In this document: positions 26,598-35,600 of the stretch, piece by piece | How positions within the stretch are numbered: the first letter of the stretch is position 1 | How the letters are laid out: each line of letters starts with the position of its first letter | Origin: Chloracidobacterium sp. | Lineage (GTDB): Bacteria > Acidobacteriota > Blastocatellia > Pyrinomonadales > Pyrinomonadaceae | Reading direction: 5' to 3' | Assembly (NCBI GenBank): GCA_016720705.1 | Contig: JADKKB010000005.1 | Location: 663,501 to 727,500, forward strand | DNA: 64,000 nucleotides | Program-made: the position numbers and the translations under genes | Notes under the pieces: generated by a model | The model's input: only the letters and a program-made list of their open reading frames with translations | What the model was told of the DNA's origin: nothing | Databases searched by the model: none

Positions 26598-27161
26598 TCA
26601 CGGTCTCTCAAAAATTCCAACGGCCTCGATGTCGTCGTATTCCTTTAACATTACCTTGATTATCTCGGTTTGTTTGGTCGGCACAAGCTTACCATTAAAG
26701 TCGGCCTGGATCGGCAATTCGCGATGTTCGCGACCGCGGTCGATCAGAACCGCCAGTTGCACTTTTCGAGGGCGGCCGAAATCCATCAGTTGGTCGAGGG
26801 CGGCACGGATCGTGCGTCCCGTATATAAGACGTCATCGACCAAAACAATATTTTTGCCCTCAATGTCGAATTCGAGTTCTGTGCGATTAACGATAGGATT
26901 CGCTCCGACTGTCGAGAGGTCGTCTCGATATAGAGTGATGTCGATGATGCCGTACAGAGGGCGTTTGCCCTCGACCGCCTCGATCTTGTCGACAAGTCTT
27001 TCAGCAAGCGGAACCCCGCGACGCCGAATTCCGACAATGTAAAGATCTTCTGTACCTTGATTTGATTCGACGATCTCAGATGCGAGCCTCGAAAGGACTC
27101 GTTCCATATCCGCCGAATTCATAATTCGTGATTTTTCTAAAAGATGTATTTCGTCACCCAT
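26598..27161 (-). CDS. pyrR: Bifunctional pyr operon regulator/uracil phosphoribosyltransferase
   Basis: About 187 residues from the ATG at 27161, which gives the family start IHLLEKSRIM; the longer frame to 27254 would add unrelated residues. The PRPP-binding motif VLVDDVLYTGRT is intact, and the N-terminal GIRRRGVPLA loop is conserved. PyrR binds pyr mRNA when UMP is plentiful and causes termination; it also has weak uracil phosphoribosyltransferase activity. It is the first gene of the minus-strand pyr block and is separated from pyrB by the abnormal tract and the attenuator. It is divergent from pyrD, so one intergenic region of about 95 bases may control both. Confidence 0.93.
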   Translation of the reverse strand: MGDEIHLLEKSRIMNSADMERVLSRLASEIVESNQGTEDLYIVGIRRRGVPLAERLVDKIEAVEGKRPLYGIIDITLYRDDLSTVGANPIVNRTELEFDIEGKNIVLVDDVLYTGRTIRAALDQLMDFGRPRKVQLAVLIDRGREHRELPIQADFNGKLVPTKQTEIIKVMLKEYDDIEAVGIFERP

Positions 27162-27256
27162 TTGCAGAGAAATCGTAACAAAGGAAAAGGTAAAGTTCAA
27201 AGATGACTTCGGGAAGTTTCGAATACGGAGTGATTCGACTAAAATTGTCGTCATTG

Positions 27257-28327
27257 ATGTTATCGAAAGTTTGGGAAAAAATGATCAGGCCGGTGATGTT
27301 TAGCCTAGGAGCGGAAACGGCCCACGAGCTCGGTATCGCGGCACTTAAGGCAGGTGCCGGTGCATTTGTGTCAGGCAAGTGCGAACCGTTCGACTTTGGA
27401 CCGATCGAACGATTTGGCTTGAAATTTGATAGTCCAATCGGCCTCGCGGCGGGTTTTGACAAGAATTGCGTTGTCGTGGAACCGCTTGCGAAGCTCGGCT
27501 TCGGATTTGTTGAGGTCGGTACGGTAACATTGGAACCGCAGCCCGGAAATCCGAAACCGCGTCTCTTTCGTTTGCCGGCCGACAAGGCTCTGATCAATCG
27601 ACTTGGGTTTAACAATGACGGTGCGGCCGCCGTAAGTGAGCGGCTTAGGGCGTTAAAGAGAACCCGTGTGGTCGGCGTAAATATCGGTAAGAACAAAGAT
27701 GTTCCCGTGGAGGCAGCAACGGAGAACTATATTAAATGTCTTGAACTTATTCACCCTTACGCGGATTATGTCGCCGTCAACGTCTCGTCACCGAATACGC
27801 CAAACCTGCGTGAACTTCAAAAGGCCGAAAATCTTGAAGAACTTCTGTCTAGCCTTCAGAAGCGGAACCGAGAACTTGGGCAACGGCCGCTGTTAGTGAA
27901 GATCGCTCCCGACCTTACGGTGGGCGAGATCGAGGCGATCGCGGACATTGCGATCCGACACCAGCTTGAGGGGCTAATTGCTACAAATACGACCGTAAGC
28001 CGCGATGGACTCCATTCTGCAAATGTCAACGAGATCGGCGCTGGCGGACTAAGCGGACGACCACTACGGGAGCGTTCGACGGATGTAATCAGAACCGTCT
28101 ATCGATATACGGGCGGCAAATTGCCGATAATTGGTGTTGGCGGAATATTTGATGCGCAAGATGCATTCGATAAGATCGCCGCAGGTGCAAGTCTTGTCCA
28201 GGCCTATACGGGGTTTGTGTACGCGGGGCCGGGATTTGCGAACTCGATCAAACGAGGTTTGGCAGCGATTTTGAGCCAGCGTGGTTTCAAACACCTCGAC
28301 GACGCGGTCGGGTCGGATTCGAAATGA
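27257..28327 (+). CDS. pyrD: Dihydroorotate dehydrogenase, quinone-dependent (class 2)
   Basis: Oxidises dihydroorotate to orotate with FMN and passes electrons to membrane quinone. About 357 residues from the ATG at 27257. The N-terminal helices typical of class 2 (WEKMIRPVMFSLGAETAHEL) dock on the membrane; PIGLAAGFDKN, the active-site region NVSSPNTPNLRELQ with the class 2 Ser, and the GGI/ASLVQ FMN-phosphate motifs (VGGIFDAQDA, AGASLVQAYTG) are present. The upstream in-frame start at 27203 adds residues that do not fit the family. It is divergent from pyrR. Confidence 0.93.
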   Translation: MLSKVWEKMIRPVMFSLGAETAHELGIAALKAGAGAFVSGKCEPFDFGPIERFGLKFDSPIGLAAGFDKNCVVVEPLAKLGFGFVEVGTVTLEPQPGNPKPRLFRLPADKALINRLGFNNDGAAAVSERLRALKRTRVVGVNIGKNKDVPVEAATENYIKCLELIHPYADYVAVNVSSPNTPNLRELQKAENLEELLSSLQKRNRELGQRPLLVKIAPDLTVGEIEAIADIAIRHQLEGLIATNTTVSRDGLHSANVNEIGAGGLSGRPLRERSTDVIRTVYRYTGGKLPIIGVGGIFDAQDAFDKIAAGASLVQAYTGFVYAGPGFANSIKRGLAAILSQRGFKHLDDAVGSDSK

Positions 28328-28350
28328 GTAGCGATTGCGGCTTTATTTGT

Positions 28351-28378
28351 TTGACACAGTTCTCCGAGAAGCTATAAT
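28351..28378 (+). promoter_or_regulatory. Sigma-70-type promoter of the yceD-rpmF-fab operon
   Basis: TTGACA (28351-28356) and TATAAT (28373-28378) are both perfect consensus boxes with a 16-base spacer, about 50 bases before the yceD ATG. This is the clearest promoter in the window. Confidence 0.85.
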
Positions 28379-28428
28379 ACTTGTTTTGCCTTAACCAAGA
28401 GCAAAAACGGATATTTGCACGAAAGGTG

Positions 28429-28941
28429 ATGAACATCGAACTTGAAAACATCGGGGCCCGGGCTAAGGCCATCGATGAATCGATCACGGCCGCCGAGATC
28501 GGACTGGATTTAACAGGTACGGAGTTGGTCGAAAACGTGCGATTTCGCGGCGAGGCCGTCAGGATCGATGGCAAGACTCATCTTCGCGGAACTATTCTTG
28601 CAGAAGCGAGCGTTGACTGTACGCGATGTCTCGAACCGATCAAACGTCCGATCGAGATATTCTTCGATTCGGTGTATGTCGGTCCGGATAACATTCCGAG
28701 CGAGGCCGAGGCTGCACTGGCGGCGGCGGATCTTGACGAGTCAGTTGCCGCAGACGGCAAGATTGACGTCGTTGAAGCTCTGAGAGAGCAGATATTGCTC
28801 GATTTGCCGGACCATCCGGTTTGCGAAGAAGATTGTATGGGGTTGTGCCCGAAATGCGGGGGCAACCGAAATTTGATAGATTGTAGATGTGAGGAGAATG
28901 AGGTCGACCCGCGTTGGGCCGCTCTCAAAGATCTGATATAG
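28429..28941 (+). CDS. yceD: YceD/DUF177-family protein
   Basis: About 171 residues from the ATG at 28429, preceded by GAAAGG. It has the family's two cysteine pairs: a middle CTRCLEPI and a C-terminal CMGLCPKCGGNRN...CRCEE zinc-type motif. YceD proteins lie next to rpmF and have been linked in the literature to 23S rRNA accumulation and plastid ribosome assembly. Here it is the first gene of an operon yceD-rpmF-fabH-fabD-acpP-fabF behind a consensus promoter, the classic order in many bacteria, although plsX is missing between rpmF and fabH. Confidence 0.9.
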   Translation: MNIELENIGARAKAIDESITAAEIGLDLTGTELVENVRFRGEAVRIDGKTHLRGTILAEASVDCTRCLEPIKRPIEIFFDSVYVGPDNIPSEAEAALAAADLDESVAADGKIDVVEALREQILLDLPDHPVCEEDCMGLCPKCGGNRNLIDCRCEENEVDPRWAALKDLI

Positions 28942-28995
28942 CCGCAAAAGGCACTATTAAAAGTACCGGCTGCGGCAAATTAATTTGAGGTAAAA

Positions 28996-29181
28996 ATGCC
29001 AAATCCAAAACGAAGACATTCGCACGCTCGTACGCGTACCCGCCGTGCTCACGATGCCCTGAAAACCCCGCAGTTCTATCTTGACAAGGATACGGGAGAG
29101 GCCAAGGTGCCGCATCGCATCGATGCCAAGACAGGTATGTACAAGGGCCGAAAGATCATTGACGTCAAAGACTCTGAATAG
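28996..29181 (+). CDS. rpmF: Ribosomal protein bL32
   Basis: 61 residues, beginning PNPKRRHSHARTRTRRAHDA, the basic start of bL32, a small protein of the large ribosomal subunit. GAGG precedes the ATG. The zinc-binding cysteines found in some bL32 versions are absent, so this is the Cys-less form. It lies between yceD and fabH. Confidence 0.95.
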   Translation: MPNPKRRHSHARTRTRRAHDALKTPQFYLDKDTGEAKVPHRIDAKTGMYKGRKIIDVKDSE

Positions 29182-29223
29182 ACTTTTGAAATTTCTTAAA
29201 TTTTGAGTTCTAATTCAAACCTA

Positions 29224-30210
29224 ATGACAGGACATAATGCGGGAATCATCGGGATGGGGCACGCTTATCCGGAAGGTATTTTGACAAATGCCGACCTGGA
29301 AAAGATGGTCGAGACCAACGATGAATGGATAACCACGCGGACTGGTATCAAACAGCGTCATAAGGCGGCGGACAACGAATATACCTCGCAATTCGGCACT
29401 CGTGCCGCATTGCAGGCTTTGGAGCGCGCTGGGCTTGAGCCCAGCGATATTGATATTATCATCTGCGCGACCACCACCCCGGACCAGATAATGCCCTCGA
29501 CGGGTGCATTGATCCAGGCTGAGATCGGAGCTACAAATGCGGCCGCAATGGACGTTTTTGCTGCTTGTTCCGGATTTATATACGGATTGACGATGGTCGA
29601 GTCGATGATCCGGACGGGCCAGATACGGTATGCTCTGGTGATCGGTGCCGAGGTTTTGACTAAGTACGTTGACTACACGGACCGCGGGACTTGTGTTATC
29701 TTCGGCGACGGTGCGGGAGCCGCAGTCGTCGGCCCGGTAGCTGCGGGCAAAGGTATTCTTGCAACTAAGATCCGCTCCGACGGGCGATACGCGGAGCAAC
29801 TTTACGCTCCGGGTGGCGGCACCAAATTGGGGACATCGCATCAAACTATCGACGACCGCCAGCACTTCTTTAAGATGAAGGGCAATGAACTGTTTAAGAT
29901 AGCGGTGCGTTCGATGGCTGACATCTCGGCGGAAATGGTCGAAAAGGCAGGGTACACGGTGGACGATGTTGATGTCGTCATACCGCATCAGGCAAATCAG
30001 CGCATTACCGATGCAGTAGCTTCGCGGTTAAACATTCCGGAAGAAAAGGTCTATTCAAATATCGCTGAAATGGGCAACACATCGTCTGCGTCGATCCCGA
30101 TCGCTCTGGACGAGTGTATTCAATCCGGCCTGATCAAAGAGGGAAGCCTGGTTCTACTTACGGCATTTGGCGGCGGCGTTACCTGGGGCGGAACGGTAAT
30201 AAGATTTTAG
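29224..30210 (+). CDS. fabH: Beta-ketoacyl-ACP synthase III
   Basis: Starts fatty acid synthesis by joining an acyl-CoA to malonyl-ACP. About 328 residues with the triad of the thiolase fold: Cys115 (DVFAACSGF), His in IPHQANQRI, and Asn in NMGN-like EMGNTSSAS. The entry motif NDEWITTRTGI is also typical. The ATG at 29224 is preferred; a TTG at 29203 gives seven more residues. It follows rpmF by about 40 bases. Substrate choice (straight or branched starter) is not shown by the sequence. Confidence 0.95.
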   Translation: MTGHNAGIIGMGHAYPEGILTNADLEKMVETNDEWITTRTGIKQRHKAADNEYTSQFGTRAALQALERAGLEPSDIDIIICATTTPDQIMPSTGALIQAEIGATNAAAMDVFAACSGFIYGLTMVESMIRTGQIRYALVIGAEVLTKYVDYTDRGTCVIFGDGAGAAVVGPVAAGKGILATKIRSDGRYAEQLYAPGGGTKLGTSHQTIDDRQHFFKMKGNELFKIAVRSMADISAEMVEKAGYTVDDVDVVIPHQANQRITDAVASRLNIPEEKVYSNIAEMGNTSSASIPIALDECIQSGLIKEGSLVLLTAFGGGVTWGGTVIRF

Positions 30211-30269
30211 GGCTCTGACGCCCCGCCCATATTTACTTGAAGGTATTTGTGGGCAGTAGCAAATCGAGG

Positions 30270-31202
30270 ATGACCAAGATCGCATATATTTTCCCCGGAC
30301 AAGGCAGCCAGGCTGTCGGGATGGGGAGAGAACTATTTGAAAATTTTGCTGCTGCTCGCGAGGTGTTTGAGGCGGCGGACGAGGCATTGGGCTTTTCGCT
30401 CTCCGAACTTTGTTTTTCGGGTGACGAGGCCGACTTGCAATTGACGGCGAACACGCAACCGGCGATCTTAACAATGTCGGTTGCTGCATACTACGCATCG
30501 CTCGCCGAGGGACTAGCGGAGCCTGATTTTGTCGCCGGCCATAGTTTGGGGGAGTACTCAGCTCTAGTGGCGGCGGGAGTTCTCGATTTTGCCGACGCAG
30601 TGCGAACCGTGCGTAAACGCGGAACGTATATGCAGGAAGCGGTGCCGGTCGGTGTCGGGGCAATGGCAGCCATACTGGGCTTGAGCGTTGCAGACGTCGA
30701 GGCGGGATGTGTCGTGGCGGCCCAAGGGCAAATCTGTAGCCCCGCGAACATAAATTCGCCGTCCCAGATCGTGATCGCCGGGGACTCGGCAGCAGTTGAT
30801 AGGGCTTGTGAGATATTAAAAGAAATGGGTGCGAAGCGGGCGATCAGGCTGAACGTGTCCGCACCGTTTCACTGTGCACTGATGATGCCGGCACAGGAAA
30901 GATTGAATTCGGACCTGAAACAGCTCGAATACGGCAACTTTGCGATGCCGATAGTTCACAATGTTGACGCGGCATCGAACGCTGATGAGTCTTTGGTTTG
31001 CCAAAAGCTCACTGAGCAAGTCTCGTCACCGGTGCGTTGGCTGCAATCTATCGAGGATCTCACGACGATTGGTGTCGGGAAATTTGTTGAGATCGGCCCG
31101 GGAAAAGTTTTGTGTGGTTTGGTGCGGCAGATAAACCGAGAGGTTTCTTACGCAAACATTGAAGATAAGTCTAGTTTGAGCAATACATTGGATACTCTAT
31201 AA
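30270..31202 (+). CDS. fabD: Malonyl-CoA:ACP transacylase
   Basis: Transfers malonyl from CoA to the acyl carrier protein to feed chain elongation. About 310 residues from the ATG at 30270 (GAGG just upstream). IFPGQGSQAVGMG at the start, the nucleophile Ser92 in AGHSLGEYSAL, and the His in APFHCALM are all in place. The longer TTG start at 30237 lacks support. It sits between fabH and acpP in a compact operon; acpP starts 14 bases later. Confidence 0.95.
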   Translation: MTKIAYIFPGQGSQAVGMGRELFENFAAAREVFEAADEALGFSLSELCFSGDEADLQLTANTQPAILTMSVAAYYASLAEGLAEPDFVAGHSLGEYSALVAAGVLDFADAVRTVRKRGTYMQEAVPVGVGAMAAILGLSVADVEAGCVVAAQGQICSPANINSPSQIVIAGDSAAVDRACEILKEMGAKRAIRLNVSAPFHCALMMPAQERLNSDLKQLEYGNFAMPIVHNVDAASNADESLVCQKLTEQVSSPVRWLQSIEDLTTIGVGKFVEIGPGKVLCGLVRQINREVSYANIEDKSSLSNTLDTL

Positions 31203-31216
31203 ACAAAGGAGAAATT

Positions 31217-31456
31217 ATGTCAGAAGTACAGGATAAGATTAAACAGATCATCGTCGACGAACTTGGTGTGGACGAAGCAGAAGTTACAGAAAATGCTCGG
31301 TTCATCGAGGATCTCGGTGCTGATTCGCTGGATCTGGTGGAACTCGTTATGCGTTTCGAAGAGGAATTCGACATCGAGATCCCCGACGAAGACGCCGAGA
31401 AGATCCAGGCAGTTCGCGACGCATATGCGTATGTCGAACAGCATAAAGCTGCTTAG
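31217..31456 (+). CDS. acpP: Acyl carrier protein
   Basis: 79 residues, strongly acidic, with the phosphopantetheine-bearing Ser37 in LGADSLDLVELVM. Carries growing acyl chains for fatty acid and lipid synthesis. A good AAAGGAG precedes the ATG. In the 80-base gap before fabF, GTGAATC and GGTTCAC could pair as a weak hairpin (about 31472-31513) followed by T's, which might reduce read-through into fabF and keep ACP levels high; this is only a suggestion. Confidence 0.97.
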   Translation: MSEVQDKIKQIIVDELGVDEAEVTENARFIEDLGADSLDLVELVMRFEEEFDIEIPDEDAEKIQAVRDAYAYVEQHKAA

Positions 31457-31536
31457 TTTTCTTGGGTCGTGAATCGCTGACCGTTCGTTGAGCGGGCCAA
31501 TGGTTCACGATTCTCGTTTTTCAATATACATACATT

Positions 31537-32778
31537 ATGAAACGACGTGTCGTAGTTACAGGACTCGGGGTGGTAACGGCGTGCGGTAACGACGTGCCGA
31601 CCACCTGGCAGGCGTTGATGAACTGCCAGAGCGGTGCTGACTATATCAAAAAGTTTGATGCCGAAGCGTATTCGGCCAAATTTGCGTGCGAAGTAAAGAA
31701 CTTTGACCCGCTAAGCTTTTTGGATAAAAAGGAAGCACGGCGAATGGGTGCGTTTACGCATTTTGCATTGGCCGCGTCCGATGAGGCAGTCAAGCATAGC
31801 GGACTTGTCATTGACGAGAGCAATGCCGAAATGGTCGGAACTTACATCAGTTCGGGCATTGGGGATTTCTGGGCGATCGAGCGTGAGCACGAAAAGTTGC
31901 TCAAGTCGGGTCCGGATCGCGTTTCGCCATTCTTTATCGTTTCGGCGATCGTCAATCTTGCTTCCGGCAATGTTTCGATCCGTCACGGGGCAAAGGGGCC
32001 GAATTCGGCCACTGCAACGGCCTGTTCGGCAGGAGCACACGCGATCGGCGACAGCTTTCGGATCATCGAACGCGGCGATGCCGACGCGATGATCTGCGGC
32101 GGTGCTGAAAGCGCAATTACACCTATGTCCGTCGCAGGATTTGCCTCGATGAGGGCTCTTTCTACGCGAAATGATGACCCGAAACACGCGTCACGTCCAT
32201 TTGACCGCGAAAGGGACGGATTTGTTATAGGTGAAGGTGCGGGCATCTTGATCCTTGAGGAACTAGAGTTCGCTAAGGCCCGCGGTGCCAATATTTTGGC
32301 TGAGATCGTCGGATACGGTATGAGCGGCGATGCGTTTCACGTGACGATGCCTGACGAGAGCGGTTCGGGAGCGATCCGTGTTATGCAGCGTGCACTCAAG
32401 GATGCAGGACTTGCTCCGGAGCAGATCGGGTACATCAATGCCCACGGCACCTCGACACCTTATAACGACAAATTTGAAACGCTCGCGATCAAAAAGGTCT
32501 TTGGCGAAAATGCGTACAATATCCCCGTCAGCTCGACCAAATCTATGACGGGCCACGCACTGGGTGCCGCCGGCGGTCTCGAAGCCGTTTTTTCAGTGAA
32601 AGTCCTGCAAGAAGACAAAATTCCTCCGACGATAAATTACGAATTTCCCGATCCCGATTGCGATCTCGACTACGTTCCAAACGCTCCCCGTGATGGTCGA
32701 GTCGATTACGTTTTGTCAAATAATTTCGGATTTGGCGGAACTAATGCTTGCTTGATTTTCAAACGATACGCGGAGTAG
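31537..32778 (+). CDS. fabF: Beta-ketoacyl-ACP synthase II
   Basis: The elongating condensing enzyme of fatty acid synthesis, 413 residues of normal length. The catalytic Cys163 is in TATACSAGAH; the two His lie in NAHGTSTPYND and SMTGHALGAAGG. The C-terminal NNFGFGGTNACL is typical. It is the last fab gene; etfB follows after only 12 bases and may be read from the same message. Confidence 0.96.
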   Translation: MKRRVVVTGLGVVTACGNDVPTTWQALMNCQSGADYIKKFDAEAYSAKFACEVKNFDPLSFLDKKEARRMGAFTHFALAASDEAVKHSGLVIDESNAEMVGTYISSGIGDFWAIEREHEKLLKSGPDRVSPFFIVSAIVNLASGNVSIRHGAKGPNSATATACSAGAHAIGDSFRIIERGDADAMICGGAESAITPMSVAGFASMRALSTRNDDPKHASRPFDRERDGFVIGEGAGILILEELEFAKARGANILAEIVGYGMSGDAFHVTMPDESGSGAIRVMQRALKDAGLAPEQIGYINAHGTSTPYNDKFETLAIKKVFGENAYNIPVSSTKSMTGHALGAAGGLEAVFSVKVLQEDKIPPTINYEFPDPDCDLDYVPNAPRDGRVDYVLSNNFGFGGTNACLIFKRYAE

Positions 32779-32790
32779 TAGGATTAAAGT

Positions 32791-33567
32791 ATGAAGATTA
32801 TCGTACTAATGAAGCAGGTCGCCAATAAGGATGCAGTTCTTCGCATCGCGGCTGACGAAAAATGGATCAATGAGGCTGATATCTCGCAGCAGACCAACGA
32901 GTCTGACGGATATGCCCTTGAGGAAGCTCTACGGACCGTTGAGGCCAAAGGCGGCGGTGAGGTAGTTGTATGTTCACTCGGACCTCAGTCGGCCAAAACC
33001 GTGATCAAGGACGCCCTAGCTCGCGGAGCAGATCGTGCGATCCACGTCGTCGTCGATGACAGCAAATCATTGTCCTCGTATCAGATCGCCAGGGCGATCG
33101 CTGACGCGATACGTGAAGAAAATGCGGATCTGGTATTCACCGGCCTGCAGTCCGACGATGCAAGTTATGGCCAAACCGGCGTTATACTCGCTGAGCTGCT
33201 AGGAATACCGCACGCAACGATCGTGATCGAGGTGGAGAAAGCAAGCATAGGTGAATCGATCCGAGTCAAACGTGAGCTTGAGAGTGGTTGGTATCAGTGG
33301 TTTACGTACAAACTGCCGTCGCTACTTACGATTCAATCAGGAATCTCACAGATCCGATATGCTTCACTAAAAGGCATTATGGCCGCGAAAAAGAAGGAAA
33401 TTCGCGAGGTGACACCGACGTTGGATGCTTTTGCGTCTGCGGCAAAGATCGAGAAGGTCTATCTGCCACTTAAATCTAAGCAGACACAAATGCTCGGGAA
33501 CGGCGACGCTAAGGCTGGTGCCGTCGAACTCGTCGAGAAACTCAAGAACGAGGTTCGAGTTATTTGA
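32791..33567 (+). CDS. etfB: Electron transfer flavoprotein, beta subunit
   Basis: 258 residues. With EtfA it forms a heterodimer that takes electrons from acyl-CoA and other dehydrogenases and passes them to the quinone pool. MKIIVLMKQVANKD at the start, the AMP-site region GLQSDDASYGQTG and the docking-loop region LESGWYQWF/LPSLLTIQSG are recognisable. A terminator follows at once. Unusually, etfA is not adjacent: an unrelated secreted-protein gene with its own terminator stands between. Confidence 0.93.
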   Translation: MKIIVLMKQVANKDAVLRIAADEKWINEADISQQTNESDGYALEEALRTVEAKGGGEVVVCSLGPQSAKTVIKDALARGADRAIHVVVDDSKSLSSYQIARAIADAIREENADLVFTGLQSDDASYGQTGVILAELLGIPHATIVIEVEKASIGESIRVKRELESGWYQWFTYKLPSLLTIQSGISQIRYASLKGIMAAKKKEIREVTPTLDAFASAAKIEKVYLPLKSKQTQMLGNGDAKAGAVELVEKLKNEVRVI

Positions 33568-33593
33568 GTCTTTCAAAAATTTGATCGAAAGAA

Positions 33594-33619
33594 AGTCCGA
33601 ACGTTGTTCGGGCTTTTTT
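33594..33619 (+). terminator. Rho-independent terminator after etfB
   Basis: AGTCCGAAC (33594-33602) and GTTCGGGCT (33606-33614) pair with one G-U, followed by six T. It separates etfB from the FG-GAP gene. Confidence 0.85.
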
Positions 33620-33758
33620 GCGTTTACGGGCACGGTAGGATATCCTAAACGAAATTAATATTCACTTTATCTCAACTGCCAAAGGGCTTTATCGACGGAT
33701 CGGTGCCTGTTCGAACAAAATAACGGCGGCCGACCCACATCCACAAAGGAGACCGACT

Positions 33759-35495
33759 ATGGTTAGGAATTCACGATTTGCAAGATTCTTTGGCGTCGCA
33801 GCGGCAATCGCTGCCTTTGCCGCAGTTTCATCGGCACAGGTTATTTACAGCAATGGCGGACTGGCAACCGGAGCAACGTCCAGATCCGGCGTGGCGGCAC
33901 CAGCCGGGACGCAGTGGGCTGAGGTTCAGAGTAATACCGGCGATACAGTCGGAAGCAATACTAATTCCGGCGTTGGATGTCAGGTGATCGGAGTGACCAC
34001 CGACAATCGATGTGCGGACGATTTTATTGTCCCACGGGGAGAGACCTGGACGGTCAATTCGATCACCCTGTACGTTTATCAAACCGGTTTTGCGGGCGTG
34101 ACCAGTCCGGTGACCGCTGTCAATATGCGGATTTGGAATGGTGTTCCGGAGGCTCCCGGAAGTACGATCGTGTTTGGTGACACCACGACTAACCGTCTCG
34201 GAACGTCGGTAAACTCAAACTTGTTTAGGGTCTTTAACTCGACAGTGCCGGCTCCCGGCACCGTCCCGGGAACTACGAGGATCATTTGGGAAACCACCGC
34301 AAATGTCGCCCCGGCCGCGGTTCTGCCGGCAGGGTATTATTGGGTTGAATTCCAGATCGATGCGGGAGCTAGCGGCAACTTTGCGCCGGGTGTAACGACC
34401 GTTGGCAGTCGCGGCTCGGTTCTTTACAACGGCATTCAGAAAATTGGTGCAGCGGCATTTGCCGGGATAATCGAAGGCGGCAACCCCGCTGCAATCGCCG
34501 ATTATGGCATAGATTTTCCGTTTAAGGTCAATGGCACGGTGGCGGGTACTATCGGACCACGTCGCTCACGAACGGTCGATTTCAACGGTGATAATAAGAC
34601 TGACTTTGGTATTGCACGATCAGCGAGTGTAGCAGGGCAGACTACCTGGCAGATCCTGGACAGCACAGCCGCCGTCAGCGGTGCTGCGTGGGGAACCGGC
34701 GTCGGTTTTGCCGGCGGCGACCGTGCGGTGCCTGAGGATTTCGACGGCGATGGCAAGACCGACATTGCGGTATGGCGTCCGGGGGCGGCAACAGTGGCTT
34801 CGTTCTACATACTGCAGAGTGCAACAAGCACGCTGCGTGCTGAGGCATTTGGCCAAACCGGTGACGACCCAAGTGTTGTTGACGATTATGATGGTGACGG
34901 TAAGGCGGATCTAGCGGTCTATCGTGATGGCGGAGCAGGCCAAAGTTTCTTCTACTATCGTTCGGCTGCCAACGGACCTGTCACTTATGTACCTTGGGGC
35001 ATCGGCGGCGACAAACCGGCACCGGGTGACTATGATGGCGACGGCAAGGCTGATTTCGCCGTACATCGTAACGAGGCCGGCAGTGCACGCCACTATCACA
35101 TGCGTTCGACCGAGGGCTTTGTGACCGTTCAATTCGGCTTGTTCACGGATAAATTTGTCGCAGGCGACTATGACGGAGATAACAAGACGGATATCTGTGC
35201 GGTACGTGCAAATGGATCGGTCTTTGACTGGTACCTGTTACGGAGCGGTAACGGAACCCTTGCAACCTCGGCATCACTGGGTGGTTTTGGTAATCCAACG
35301 ACCGACTATATTACGCCGGGCGACTACGACGGTGATAACAAGACCGATTTCGCTGTCTGGCGAACTGCGGTTGCTGATAACGGTGTTTTCTATTTGGCAC
35401 CGTCGAACTCAGCCCTCTCGGGTACAAAATGGGGAAGCACGTCAGGCATTTTGACGGCGCCTGATTATCCGGTGGCCAACTACAACGTCCATTGA
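33759..35495 (+). CDS. Secreted FG-GAP/VCBS-repeat protein
   Basis: 578 residues with a signal peptide (FFGVAAAIAAFAAVSSAQ). The N-terminal half is a beta-rich domain (CADDFIVPRGETWTVNSI) like those in PEP-CTERM-type secreted proteins. From about residue 268 come six repeats with Asp-rich calcium-like loops: DFNGDNKTDFG, DFDGDGKTDIAVWR, DYDGDGKADLAVYR, DYDGDGKADFAVHR, DYDGDNKTDIC, DYDGDNKTDFAVWR. Such repeats build a beta-propeller like that of integrin alpha chains and are used in adhesion or scaffolding. AAAGGAG precedes the ATG. It lies between etfB and etfA with terminators on both sides, so it is an independent unit, possibly inserted there. Confidence 0.9.
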   Translation: MVRNSRFARFFGVAAAIAAFAAVSSAQVIYSNGGLATGATSRSGVAAPAGTQWAEVQSNTGDTVGSNTNSGVGCQVIGVTTDNRCADDFIVPRGETWTVNSITLYVYQTGFAGVTSPVTAVNMRIWNGVPEAPGSTIVFGDTTTNRLGTSVNSNLFRVFNSTVPAPGTVPGTTRIIWETTANVAPAAVLPAGYYWVEFQIDAGASGNFAPGVTTVGSRGSVLYNGIQKIGAAAFAGIIEGGNPAAIADYGIDFPFKVNGTVAGTIGPRRSRTVDFNGDNKTDFGIARSASVAGQTTWQILDSTAAVSGAAWGTGVGFAGGDRAVPEDFDGDGKTDIAVWRPGAATVASFYILQSATSTLRAEAFGQTGDDPSVVDDYDGDGKADLAVYRDGGAGQSFFYYRSAANGPVTYVPWGIGGDKPAPGDYDGDGKADFAVHRNEAGSARHYHMRSTEGFVTVQFGLFTDKFVAGDYDGDNKTDICAVRANGSVFDWYLLRSGNGTLATSASLGGFGNPTTDYITPGDYDGDNKTDFAVWRTAVADNGVFYLAPSNSALSGTKWGSTSGILTAPDYPVANYNVH

Positions 35496-35521
35496 TCCAA
35501 TGACGGCATTTAGCCGGTGAA

Positions 35522-35571
35522 ATTGCAGAGTGAGGCTTTGTCAAAAAGGCCTTTCTCTGCAATACTTTTTT
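35522..35571 (+). terminator. Rho-independent terminator after the FG-GAP gene
   Basis: ATTGCAGAG (35522-35530) pairs with CTCTGCAAT (35555-35563), with an inner AGGCTTT/AAAGGCCT stem, followed by a T run to 35571. It isolates etfA from the gene before it. Confidence 0.88.
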
Positions 35572-35600
35572 GTAGAAGCTTCTGGAGAAATTACTACTAA

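Noticed and set aside
25983..26601. Long Gly-rich and Pro-rich frames on both strands
   Set aside because: They are by-products of G and C runs in the abnormal tract and have no protein-like composition.
29221..29988. A 255-codon minus-strand frame opposite fabH
   Set aside because: Shadow of fabH; fabH has complete catalytic motifs on the plus strand.
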